Assembly (NCBI GenBank): GCA_017543445.1
Contig: JAFYGB010000045.1
Location: 62,001 to 126,000 of the forward strand
From: Lachnospiraceae bacterium
Lineage (GTDB): Bacteria; Bacillota; Clostridia; Lachnospirales; Lachnospiraceae
DNA: 64,000 nucleotides
Direction: 5' to 3'
Part shown: in pieces, positions 54,084 through 62,453 of the stretch
Position numbering within the stretch: position 1 is the first letter of the stretch
Layout: each line of letters starts with the position of its first letter
Notes under the pieces: generated by a model
Told to the model about the DNA's origin: nothing
Seen by the model: only the letters and a program-made list of their open reading frames with translations
Databases searched by the model: none
Made by a program: the position numbers and the translations under genes

Positions 54084-54860
54084 GTGAGCGTTGTAATTGC
54101 TATAACATCCGGAAAAGGCGGAGTCGGAAAAACGACTTTGTGTGCAAACATTGGATATGCCTTATCACAGTTAAAAGCCAAGACGATCGTGATCGATCTG
54201 GATACCGGCTTACGTAATCTGGACCTGCATATGGGGACGGATATTCCGATCATCAACAATCTTATGGATATCGCAGAGGAGCGCTGTGAGCCGGATCAGG
54301 CGATGGTCGCGATCAAGGATGCACCGAATCTGTATTTAGTCGCTGCGGCACAGACGCGGTCGAAGAGTGCATTGACCAAAGCGAAACTGTCGGAGGCGTT
54401 GAATAAGCTGCGTCCGTTATCGGATGTGATCCTTCTCGACTGTCCGGCCGGGATCGATAACGGTTTTATTGAAGCTGCAACGCTGGCAGACCGGGCCCTG
54501 GTCGTTACGACACCCGACCGTACTTCGGTTCGCGACGCAGACCGCGTGATCGGAATATTGGAAGCGGAGAATATGCATTCCATCGATCTGGTGATCAATA
54601 TGGTGCAGAAGAAACTGATCCGCAAGCACGCCTGCATGTCGAGCAATGAGATCGAAGAAGCCTTACACGCGAACTTGATCGGTGTATTTCCTATGGAAGT
54701 AAAGATCGCACAGGAAAATAATCTCGGTCAATTTTCTTCTCGCCGGAAACACGGCAGCGGTAAAACGTTCCGAAAGATCGCGGATTTTTTGATGAAAGAT
54801 ATCGCTCCGCAAAGTAAGGCAGATGCATCGAATAGCGATGCATCCGAAGAGAGTAAATAA
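54084..54860 (+). CDS. minD: Septum-site determining protein MinD, without minC or minE
   Basis: A 258-residue MinD/ParA-type ATPase. The deviant Walker A is SGKGGVGKTT, switch regions are IDLDTGLRNLDLHMG and LLDCPAGIDNGF. The C-terminus does not look like the short amphipathic helix that anchors MinD to membrane: the last 18 residues are acidic and Ser-rich. The start is GTG with AAAGGAGG. minC normally precedes and minE follows in clostridia; neither is present, as mrdA ends 22 bases upstream and rodA begins 58 bases downstream. Confidence 0.9.
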   Translation: MSVVIAITSGKGGVGKTTLCANIGYALSQLKAKTIVIDLDTGLRNLDLHMGTDIPIINNLMDIAEERCEPDQAMVAIKDAPNLYLVAAAQTRSKSALTKAKLSEALNKLRPLSDVILLDCPAGIDNGFIEAATLADRALVVTTPDRTSVRDADRVIGILEAENMHSIDLVINMVQKKLIRKHACMSSNEIEEALHANLIGVFPMEVKIAQENNLGQFSSRRKHGSGKTFRKIADFLMKDIAPQSKADASNSDASEESK

Positions 54861-54917
54861 TCAAGCAGTATCTACGTTCGCACAGGATCGTAACGAATAT
54901 GACGGAAAGGAGGCAGT

Positions 54918-56072
54918 ATGTTCAAAAAGTATAACCTGAAGAACTTGAACGTTCGTATCATCATCATCGTTATCCTGCTTTGCGCTATCGGCTTCCTTTT
55001 GATCCGCAGCGCTACGAAAGATAATATCGACTACCAAAGCATGCCGCAAAGACAGATCTTCGGTATCGTTGTCGGCATGATCGCGATGACCGTTATGATG
55101 CTGATCGATTACAATCTGTTTTTCAAAGCATGGCCGGTCGTTTTTATAACCAGTGTGGTTTTACTATTGATGGTCCGTTTTTTCGGAAACACGACACTTG
55201 GCGCAAAACGTTGGGTCGACCTTCCCATAATCGGCCGTGTACAGCCTTCCGAGTTTTCGAAGATAGCGATCATACTGAACCTTGCGGCTGTATTGAATTA
55301 TCGTAAAAAACATGTGAATTCTCCGCTGACCTGGGGCATGATCCTGGCTCTTATCGCGCCACAATTGCTGCTGATCGTGATCCAGCCGGATCTTTCGACG
55401 ACGATCCTATGTACGATGGCTATCCTGACCATGATCTATGTTGCGAAACTCAGCTATAGGATCATCGCGATCGCATTGGCCGTAGTCGTTCCTGCAAGCA
55501 TTTGGTTCATCTATTCGCTGCTGAATGGCGATAATCTGTTCCTGAAACAGTACCAGGTAAACCGTATCCTTTCGTTCGTCGATCCGCAGAAATACCAGGA
55601 TAAGATCTATCAACAGGAAAATGCGGTCATGGCGATCGGTAGCGGCGGCTTTTGGGGAAAGGGCCTAAATACGACCAGTTTTGAGTCGGTAAAAAATGGT
55701 AACTATCTGTCCGAGGCACAGACCGACTTTATCTTCACCATTGCAGGAGAGGAGCTGGGCTTTGTCGGCTGCATGATCATTCTGGGACTGTTTATCACAT
55801 TGATCATAGAGATCATGATCCTGGCGAAGAATGCCGACAGTCTGGGAGGCCGTCTGATCTGCGTAGGCGTGGCCAGTTTCTTCACCTACCAGACGTTTAT
55901 CCATGTAGCGGTAAATCTCTGGCTTATGCCCAATACCGGATTACCTTTGCCGTTTGTAAGTTATGGTCTCAGTTCGATCATCAGTAGTTTCATGTTGCTG
56001 GGCCTCGTTTTGAATGTAGGTCTGCAACGCAAGAAGAAGGAAAAGAAAGAAAGCATTTTCAGTGATCTGTAA
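54918..56072 (+). CDS. rodA: Rod shape-determining protein RodA (SEDS glycosyltransferase)
   Basis: A 384-residue SEDS-family peptidoglycan polymerase with about ten membrane segments. GAKRWVDLPIIGRVQPSEFSKIAIIL and the C-terminal LPLPFVSYGLSSIISSFMLLGLVLNV are signatures. RodA works with PBP2, whose gene lies two genes upstream. AAAGGAGG precedes the ATG. mgsA begins 11 bases after its stop. Confidence 0.93.
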   Translation: MFKKYNLKNLNVRIIIIVILLCAIGFLLIRSATKDNIDYQSMPQRQIFGIVVGMIAMTVMMLIDYNLFFKAWPVVFITSVVLLLMVRFFGNTTLGAKRWVDLPIIGRVQPSEFSKIAIILNLAAVLNYRKKHVNSPLTWGMILALIAPQLLLIVIQPDLSTTILCTMAILTMIYVAKLSYRIIAIALAVVVPASIWFIYSLLNGDNLFLKQYQVNRILSFVDPQKYQDKIYQQENAVMAIGSGGFWGKGLNTTSFESVKNGNYLSEAQTDFIFTIAGEELGFVGCMIILGLFITLIIEIMILAKNADSLGGRLICVGVASFFTYQTFIHVAVNLWLMPNTGLPLPFVSYGLSSIISSFMLLGLVLNVGLQRKKKEKKESIFSDL

Positions 56073-56082
56073 AGGAGAGAAC

Positions 56083-56478
56083 ATGAACATAGGATTTATC
56101 GCGCATGATGCTAAGAAAGTATTGATGCAGAACCTGTGTATCGCGTACCGCGGTATACTGAGTAAGCATACCTTATACGCAACTGCGACGACTGGTCAGT
56201 TGATCGAAAATGCTTCCGGACTGACGGTCAATAAATTCAACGCGGGCCACCTGGGCGGCGAGACTCAGCTCGGAGCCATGATCGAGAATAATGCGATCGA
56301 TATGGTAATCTTCTTACGTGATCCGCTGAGTGCAAAGAGAGGCGAGCCGGATGCGCATGCCGTGATTGCTTTGTGTGATGTCCACAGCATTCCATTGGCT
56401 ACAAACCTGGCGACGGCCGAACTCCTGATCAAAGCGCTGGAACGCGGCGATCTGGACTGGAGGGAGGCGTACAAATGA
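56083..56478 (+). CDS. mgsA: Methylglyoxal synthase
   Basis: A 131-residue enzyme converting dihydroxyacetone phosphate to methylglyoxal. IGFIAHDAKK opens the fold, and GHLGGETQLGAMI and FLRDPLSAKRGEPD carry active-site residues. The ATG at 56083 has AAAGGAG upstream and starts the conserved region. Its place after rodA is conserved in Lachnospiraceae. It overlaps the next gene by four bases. Confidence 0.95.
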   Translation: MNIGFIAHDAKKVLMQNLCIAYRGILSKHTLYATATTGQLIENASGLTVNKFNAGHLGGETQLGAMIENNAIDMVIFLRDPLSAKRGEPDAHAVIALCDVHSIPLATNLATAELLIKALERGDLDWREAYK

Positions 56479-57527
56479 TGCGAAACTGCATACAGCCCGT
56501 GTACAAAAAGGTTTCAATTGTGCTGGCCGCATGTTTGCTCTGCTTTTCTGTAACTGCCTGTGCGAAGAGTGATAATATCATGAAACCCTATCAGCCTATG
56601 GGCTACACAAAAGATGCGGACGCCTCAGCAGAAGCGGTGTATACGAATGATATCGATAAACCGATCAAACGATTGGATGGCGTAGCCGATAATACGATCG
56701 TGATCAAAGACGACAGTGAGTATGATCTGACGGATATCACTGCAGGACAGGCGCTTTTAGTAAATCTTACCAGTGGCGAAGTGCTGCTTAGCAAGCAATC
56801 CCTTACCGCGATCCCTGCCGGTAATTTCACGAAACTCTTTGCCGCTTATGTCGTATTCAGCGAAGAAGAGGACCTGAGTCGTTCCGTATCGATCTCTCAG
56901 GACACGTATAATTTAAGCAGTAACCTAGTTCGCTGTAAATTTCAAAAAGACGAGACATATAAGCTCGAGGATCTTCTGTATGCTTCCTTGATGTACTGTG
57001 CAAACGATGCGGTGATCGCATTAGCCCTGGGACATCCCGGAGGAAGTATCTCTTCCTTTGTTAAAGAGATGAACGAGCTTTCCGATGAACTGAATCTGAA
57101 ATCCACCGAATTTTCAAATATTTACGGCTATCCCGTGAGTGGATCAAAGCAGGAGACGACCCTGCTTGATGTATTCACAGTCACACGGGAAATGCTTGAA
57201 AAGTATCCGGAATTCACCGAGATCATCTCGAAACCGGTCTATTACTGCACCTATCAAAGCAGTAAGAATGCACCATTGAGTGTGAACTGGAATGCGTCGC
57301 TTCCCTACTATAATACGGAAGAGAACTACACGCTTCCCGAACACTTGTACCTCGATCTCGTCGGCGGCATATGCGAGCCGAGTTCCTGTACTCCTTCCCA
57401 GATATGCTGCGTATTCCGTGACTATTACGGGACGATGTATTTAGCGCTTTTGGCCGGCTGCACATCGTATGAGCATTGCTATGAGCAGATGCAGAATCTG
57501 GTTTTGCACATTCCGGCCATCTATTGA
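56475..57527 (+). CDS. Lipoprotein related to D-Ala-D-Ala carboxypeptidase, catalytic motifs altered
   Basis: A 350-residue protein with a lipoprotein signal ending in VTAC. The body aligns with peptidase family S11 (DacA-like). The catalytic SxxK position reads N117-F-T-K120, the SxN position reads CAN (in YCANDAVIALA), and no KTG is found where LVGG stands near the C-terminal strands. All three active-site motifs are therefore changed, so it is probably not a penicillin-binding enzyme. It may act as a structural or regulatory partner of the wall machinery. It overlaps mgsA by four bases and closes the shape operon. Confidence 0.82.
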   Translation: MMRNCIQPVYKKVSIVLAACLLCFSVTACAKSDNIMKPYQPMGYTKDADASAEAVYTNDIDKPIKRLDGVADNTIVIKDDSEYDLTDITAGQALLVNLTSGEVLLSKQSLTAIPAGNFTKLFAAYVVFSEEEDLSRSVSISQDTYNLSSNLVRCKFQKDETYKLEDLLYASLMYCANDAVIALALGHPGGSISSFVKEMNELSDELNLKSTEFSNIYGYPVSGSKQETTLLDVFTVTREMLEKYPEFTEIISKPVYYCTYQSSKNAPLSVNWNASLPYYNTEENYTLPEHLYLDLVGGICEPSSCTPSQICCVFRDYYGTMYLALLAGCTSYEHCYEQMQNLVLHIPAIY

Positions 57528-57555
57528 GAAAGCCGATTCTTTTTGTCTTTTTGTG

Positions 57556-57584
57556 TTGCATTCAGAGCCGGTTTGATGTATAAT
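57556..57584 (+). promoter_or_regulatory. Promoter of the small P-loop gene
   Basis: TTGCAT at 57556-57561, a 17-base spacer and consensus TATAAT at 57579-57584, about 54 bases of leader before the ATG at 57645. Confidence 0.8.
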
Positions 57585-57644
57585 TAAACCATGGTTGAGA
57601 CGTGAAAGTTGAATTCAAAATAAACGAAAACGGAGGACTAGCAC

Positions 57645-58070
57645 ATGATTGAAATTATAACCGGTAGAAAAGGAAAAGGGAAGACAAAATACCTTCTTGA
57701 GAAGGCAAATCAAGCGATGGAAGAAACGCGCGGAACCATCTGCTACGTGGATAAATCCACCAAACATATGTATGAGTTGAATAATCAGATCCGACTTATC
57801 AATGTTTACAGTTATCCGGTTTCTTCTTATGAGTCGTTTATCGGATTTGTATCCGGTCTGATCGCACAGGATTACGACCTGGATAAGATTTATTTTGACA
57901 GTTTCCTCACCATTTCGAAACTTGAAAACGATTTGAGTCGTCTTTCCGAAGCCATCAGTACTCTGTATTCCATGAGTGAAAAATTCCATGTTTCATTCGT
58001 CCTTTCCATTTCTTTGGATGAAGCGGATCTGCCGGAGTATATTAAACAATTCGTAACATTGTCACTGTAA
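57645..58070 (+). CDS. Small P-loop protein, function unknown
   Basis: A 141-residue cytoplasmic protein. A Walker A motif, GRKGKGKT, stands at residues 7-14. A Walker-B-like hydrophobic strand ending in Asp (KIYFDSFLTI) is near residue 85. The rest is a short alpha/beta core with no recognisable partner domain; it is smaller than any standard ATPase family. It has its own promoter and terminator, so it is monocistronic. Similar proteins are sometimes misnamed as PilT relatives. Function is open. Confidence 0.72.
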   Translation: MIEIITGRKGKGKTKYLLEKANQAMEETRGTICYVDKSTKHMYELNNQIRLINVYSYPVSSYESFIGFVSGLIAQDYDLDKIYFDSFLTISKLENDLSRLSEAISTLYSMSEKFHVSFVLSISLDEADLPEYIKQFVTLSL

Positions 58071-58085
58071 TAAACGTTAATGGTT

Positions 58086-58113
58086 AAAGGGGTGCGTTAT
58101 CGCAGCCCTTTTT
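58086..58113 (+). terminator. Terminator of the small P-loop gene
   Basis: An 11-bp stem with one mismatch (58086-58096 with 58101-58111), a TTAT loop and five T. Confidence 0.85.
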
Positions 58114-58151
58114 CTAAAGGATAGGAGTCTTTAAGAAAGGAGGTCGAAGCC

Positions 58152-59609
58152 GTGAGCCGTCGATCCGAGCATCATATCCGACACTCAAAAAACGATCTAC
58201 GCAGCCAGAGGGCCATGAAAAATGACATGTACCTTCCGTATTGGGCTTTGATCGCCTTGGCTATCTGCGTGTTATACTTTGTTATCTCGATCTTTCGTCT
58301 GAATGATCGACGCGCGGTCTCTTCGTATCAGGTGATCAGCGGCAGCAACAGTACGTCGAATGTTTACACAGCGGTCATCCTTCGTGATGAGACGGTCGTG
58401 AATAGTCCGATGGACGGTTACATGAATTACTACACCAAAAACGGAGAGCGTATCGGAGCCTCGTCGATCGTTTGTACGATGGACGCGAAAGGTGACTTCT
58501 TCAAACGCATGGAGGAGGAACTGAAGGAACACGGGAATAATGACCTTTCCGATGACACATTAAAAGGCTTCCAGTCGGTATTGGCCCAGTTTAATCAGAA
58601 CTTTGATGTCAATGATTATTCTCGCCTATACTACGGAAAATACGACATCACCACAGACCTGATGGATCTGCTGAATACCGATGTATACAACCAGATCTCG
58701 AAGAATGCAAAAGGTGAGTCGGTCTTTGAAGCGATCCGTTGTACGGTACCGGGCATCGTAATGTTCAGTTTCGATAATTACGTATCCTTGAAACAGGAAG
58801 AGATCAATGAAAGCCTGTTCAACCGATCCAAGTATGAATTAAAGAAGATCGCGGCCGGCTCGCATGTTGAGAAGGACGCTCCTTTATATCGTATCGTTAA
58901 CTCCGATGCATTTTCTGTGATCTTTCCTCTGGAGGAAGAGGATAAACTTCAGTATTTCCTGAGTCAGAAGATCACGATCATCTTCAAAGAAGAGGGCGTT
59001 ACGCTGGAGGGCGCATATTCGCACTTCTCCGGTGCGGATAAAAAGCGATATGCTAAAGTCGATTTTTCGGGCAATGGTTATCCATTCCTGAATTTGCGTT
59101 TTGTAGATATCCAGATCGCGGATAGTAATATTTCCGGTTATAAGATCCCGAAATCTGCCGTGACGGAAAAAGAATACTTCTCCGTCCCGAAGGATTACGT
59201 GAATACTTCCAAATCCACCCCTTACATGATGGTATATACCGATACCGGTAATCTTTCGAAGCGTCAGGTGTCCATTATCAAGTCAACGGAGGATGAATAC
59301 GTTATTTCTGCATCCGATATCGAAAGCGGAGATGAGTTGTATTATAAGCCGGATGAGGACATCCCTTATGATTCTTCCCAGGAGAGTACATCGACGGTAA
59401 ATCTTAGATATCGCCTGTATAATACCACTAAGATCAAAGGCGTTTATAATATTGACCGTGGATATACCGTTTTTAAACCGATCGAGATCATCTATACGAC
59501 CGGGGATGGTTATTACATCATCGATAAACAGGCACCCTTCACTGTGAAGGAATATGAGCGCATTTCCATGAATGCAGCAGAGTACGAAGAAGGAGATTTC
59601 GTCTACTAA
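58152..59609 (+). CDS. HlyD-family membrane protein
   Basis: A 485-residue protein with a single membrane segment at about residues 29-49 and a long outer part. The SPMDGYMNYYTKNGERIGASSIVCTMDAKG segment near residue 95 is the first lipoyl-like half of an HlyD/adaptor hairpin, and AGSHVEKDAPLYRIV near residue 236 the second. In Gram-positives such proteins lack an outer membrane partner and are often beside sepF. The start is GTG with AAAGGAGG. The stop overlaps the ATG of yggS by one base. No transporter partner is seen nearby. Confidence 0.75.
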   Translation: MSRRSEHHIRHSKNDLRSQRAMKNDMYLPYWALIALAICVLYFVISIFRLNDRRAVSSYQVISGSNSTSNVYTAVILRDETVVNSPMDGYMNYYTKNGERIGASSIVCTMDAKGDFFKRMEEELKEHGNNDLSDDTLKGFQSVLAQFNQNFDVNDYSRLYYGKYDITTDLMDLLNTDVYNQISKNAKGESVFEAIRCTVPGIVMFSFDNYVSLKQEEINESLFNRSKYELKKIAAGSHVEKDAPLYRIVNSDAFSVIFPLEEEDKLQYFLSQKITIIFKEEGVTLEGAYSHFSGADKKRYAKVDFSGNGYPFLNLRFVDIQIADSNISGYKIPKSAVTEKEYFSVPKDYVNTSKSTPYMMVYTDTGNLSKRQVSIIKSTEDEYVISASDIESGDELYYKPDEDIPYDSSQESTSTVNLRYRLYNTTKIKGVYNIDRGYTVFKPIEIIYTTGDGYYIIDKQAPFTVKEYERISMNAAEYEEGDFVY

Positions 59610-60325
59610 TGATTAGTGTTAAAGAAAACTTATATGATATAAAACAGAGGATCGAAAAATCTGCTATTAAAAGCGGCCGAAATCCCTCGGAAATAACCCT
59701 TATCGCGGTCAGCAAAACTAAGCCTGTAAGCATGCTGAGAGAGGCGTATGATGCAGGGCAGAGAATATTGGGTGAAAACAAAGTTCAGGAGCTCTGCGAT
59801 AAGATACCTCAGATGCCCGAAGACACCGAATGGCACCTGATCGGACATTTGCAGCGAAACAAGGTAAAGTATATAATAGGGCAAAAACAGCCCTCCCTTA
59901 TACATTCTGTAGATTCGGAGCGCTTAGCGGCTGAGATCGATAAAGAGGCAAAAAAGAAGGGTGTAACGGTCGATATCTTGCTGGAAGTGAACGTCGCAAA
60001 TGAGGAGACAAAGTTCGGAATCTCCCTCGAACAGGTCCCCGAAATGATCGACAAGATCGCCGCTTTTTCCAGCCTTCGTATAAGAGGGCTGATGACGATC
60101 GCTCCTTATGTGGAAAACCCCGAAGAAAATCGTAAAATTTTTCAAGATTTGCGCAAAGTTTTCCTTGACAATCAGTCGAAAAAAGCACATAATGTATGTA
60201 TGGATGTTTTGTCCATGGGAATGACAAACGATTTCGAGGTCGCAGTCGAAGAAGGAGCGACCATGGTGCGTGTCGGAACCGGGATCTTCGGTGAGCGGGA
60301 CTATACCAAAATGAACGAAAACTGA
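59609..60325 (+). CDS. yggS: YggS family PLP homeostasis protein
   Basis: A 238-residue single-domain PLP protein related to alanine racemase. The Lys of AVSKTKPVSMLREAY is the PLP anchor; GENKVQEL, HLIGHLQRNKVKYI and LSMGMTNDFEVAVEEGATMVRVGTGIFG are signatures. It balances free PLP and has no catalytic reaction of its own. It lies before sepF as in Gram-positives generally (ylmE). Confidence 0.95.
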   Translation: MISVKENLYDIKQRIEKSAIKSGRNPSEITLIAVSKTKPVSMLREAYDAGQRILGENKVQELCDKIPQMPEDTEWHLIGHLQRNKVKYIIGQKQPSLIHSVDSERLAAEIDKEAKKKGVTVDILLEVNVANEETKFGISLEQVPEMIDKIAAFSSLRIRGLMTIAPYVENPEENRKIFQDLRKVFLDNQSKKAHNVCMDVLSMGMTNDFEVAVEEGATMVRVGTGIFGERDYTKMNEN

Positions 60326-60385
60326 TCTGTAGACTTATACTAAGGACCATACATAGATTTATAATTATTCGGAGGGAGAAAAACT

Positions 60386-61018
60386 ATGGGATTTATGGAG
60401 AGTTTCAACTTCAAGAACATTTTCAAGATCAATCCGGACTCGGATTACGATGATTTTGACGATGATGACTTTGAAGATGAGTTGGAAGAAGAGGAAGAGG
60501 AATTCGCGACAAGCAAGAAGCCGAGATTTTTCCGCAAGAAGAAGGAAAAGTATTCCGAAGAGGAAGACGAGCTGGATGAGGCGCCTGCTAAGTCATATTC
60601 AACGACCGATTACTCCAGAAAGGCTAAAGAAGCAGAGCCTGCTCCTCGTAGTTTCGGACCTCGTCAGGTTTCAACAGGAGGTGTAGCAAAATTGAATCCT
60701 CGTAACATGAATGTGAACGAGATCAGTTTGATCAAGCCGAAGAATGACGAAGATGCAAAAGCAGCGATCGACGCACTTAAGGAAGGCAAGACTGTTATCT
60801 TGAATCTCGATGGTTTGAATAACGAACTTGCACAGCATGTATTCGATTACATTTCCGGCGCAAGTTATTGCATGGGATGCAATCTCGATACGATCGCAAG
60901 CAGTATTTTCGTATTCAGCCCGATCCATGTTCAGCTCTCCGGTGATTTCAAGGGCGACGCTAAGGGCTTGGAGACTTCTACAAGCAGTTTCCGCACGACC
61001 CGTTATAATGAGTATTGA
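60386..61018 (+). CDS. sepF: Cell division protein SepF
   Basis: A 210-residue FtsZ-binding protein. An N-terminal amphipathic helix (MGFMESFNFKNIFK) likely binds membrane, a very acidic linker follows (about residues 18-50), and the C-terminal SepF domain (ISLIKPKNDEDAKAAIDAL, VILNLDGL, FDYISGASYCMGCNLDTIASSIFVFSP) polymerises and binds FtsZ. A TATAAT hexamer at 60360 may mark its own promoter, without a clear -35. It overlaps ylmH by 11 bases. Confidence 0.94.
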   Translation: MGFMESFNFKNIFKINPDSDYDDFDDDDFEDELEEEEEEFATSKKPRFFRKKKEKYSEEEDELDEAPAKSYSTTDYSRKAKEAEPAPRSFGPRQVSTGGVAKLNPRNMNVNEISLIKPKNDEDAKAAIDALKEGKTVILNLDGLNNELAQHVFDYISGASYCMGCNLDTIASSIFVFSPIHVQLSGDFKGDAKGLETSTSSFRTTRYNEY

Positions 61019-61820
61019 TTCAAGACATAATCCCGCGGATGACACAGCGGAATTACTTCTTACAAAACGTCATTTGATGGATTTGGCAGATCGTTGCGAG
61101 CAGAGATCGGTGCCGATGTTCAGTCGGTTCCTTAATCTGGCTGAACAGTCGCTGATCGCGGAAGATGTCCAGGCCTTTGCGGGTGTGGATGTTAAGATGG
61201 ATGGCGGACATGAATTTGCCGAACGAAGAGTGGCCTGTTTTTATCCGAGGGGTGCTCAGTATTTTGAAGATACTGCGCCCCCTTTTTCTATGATTACGAT
61301 CCGCCCGAAGAATGGACGTTTTGCCGAGAAACTGTCGCATCGTGACGTCCTCGGCACATTGATGGGACTGAATATCGATCGTTCCTGTATCGGTGACATT
61401 CTGTTTTTGAATGATGCTTTGGGGAGCATTCTGGTATTCGTGATCTCCGAGGAGATCGCTTCGCTCATCATTGATGGAGTGGATCGAATGAAACATACGT
61501 CTGTTGTGTGTGAACCGGCACCTGTGGACCTTATCGTTTCTTATCAGCCTGTATTTCGCGTAGTTAAGGCGAGTGTGGCATCGCTGCGTCTAGATGCTCT
61601 GGTCGCTGCTGCATTTTCCGAGTCCAGATCGAAGATGACGGCGCTGTTTCCAGCAAAGAGAGTGTTTGTGAATTCCCGTCTTACGATGCGGCCGGATCTA
61701 CTGATCAAAGAAGGAGACATCGTTTCAGTACGAGGTTTCGGGCGCTTTCGTTTTACGGAGGTTCTCGGTAAGTCCAAAAAAGACAGGCAAATGGTGCGAT
61801 TACAAATCTATGATAATTAA
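61008..61820 (+). CDS. ylmH: YlmH family S4-domain RNA-binding protein
   Basis: A 270-residue protein with an N-terminal YlmH domain (LADRCEQRSVPMFSRFLNLAEQ, GGHEFAERRVACFYP) and a C-terminal S4 domain (RLDALVAAAFSESRSKM, VNSRLTMRPDLLIKEGDIVSVRGFGRF). YlmH is linked to division and, in more recent work, to ribosome-associated peptide quality control. The ATG at 61008 lies inside the end of sepF; earlier in-frame starts give non-homologous residues. divIVA normally follows; here lspA comes nine bases later. Confidence 0.92.
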   Translation: MSIDSRHNPADDTAELLLTKRHLMDLADRCEQRSVPMFSRFLNLAEQSLIAEDVQAFAGVDVKMDGGHEFAERRVACFYPRGAQYFEDTAPPFSMITIRPKNGRFAEKLSHRDVLGTLMGLNIDRSCIGDILFLNDALGSILVFVISEEIASLIIDGVDRMKHTSVVCEPAPVDLIVSYQPVFRVVKASVASLRLDALVAAAFSESRSKMTALFPAKRVFVNSRLTMRPDLLIKEGDIVSVRGFGRFRFTEVLGKSKKDRQMVRLQIYDN

Positions 61821-61829
61821 GGTATTAAT

Positions 61830-62453
61830 ATGAGCGAGGAAATCAAAGGCAGGCTCGTCCTTCCTCAGGGTAAGAAAGCTCCTCAGAAACCGATGGATCG
61901 TCGTATCGTTTTGGTGATCTGCCTGGTTGCTTTCGGTATCCTGGTCTTTCTGGATCAATGGACGAAGCACCTGACCAATATACATATACATAATAAGCAG
62001 CCCATTTCCCTTATACGAAATGTGCTTTCATTAACGTACGTAGAAAACCGCGGAAGTGCATTCGGCATGATGCAGGGGCAGTTCATCATCTTTTATATCA
62101 TTACCGTGATCCTTTTGGGCGTGGTGGTGTTTGTGTTTTTGCGCACACCTTGCACCAAGCATTATTTACCGATCTTCGGTGTGGCCGTTACATTGACCGC
62201 GGGTGCGATCGGAAACTGCTACGACCGTATCGTTCGTGGTTACGTTATCGATATGATCTATTTTGAACCGATCGATTTTCCGGTTTTCAATGTGGCAGAC
62301 ATATATGTTACGTTATCTTGTTTTATGTTGGTATTCCTCTTTTTCTTCCTGTATAAGGATGAGGATTTTGAAATGTATAACCTGCGTAAACCAAAGGAAA
62401 CCACAGAAAAAGATACAAAAGAAAGCGGGACTGATTCCGAGACGAAGATATGA
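61830..62453 (+). CDS. lspA: Lipoprotein signal peptidase
   Basis: A 207-residue membrane aspartyl protease with four hydrophobic segments. NRGSAFGM, GNCYDRIVRGYVIDMI and FPVFNVADIYVTLS hold the two catalytic Asp. It removes signal peptides from prolipoproteins such as those at 9378 and 56475. A ~30-residue basic N-terminal and a ~30-residue charged C-terminal tail extend the usual core. It overlaps rluD by four bases. Confidence 0.95.
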   Translation: MSEEIKGRLVLPQGKKAPQKPMDRRIVLVICLVAFGILVFLDQWTKHLTNIHIHNKQPISLIRNVLSLTYVENRGSAFGMMQGQFIIFYIITVILLGVVVFVFLRTPCTKHYLPIFGVAVTLTAGAIGNCYDRIVRGYVIDMIYFEPIDFPVFNVADIYVTLSCFMLVFLFFFLYKDEDFEMYNLRKPKETTEKDTKESGTDSETKI

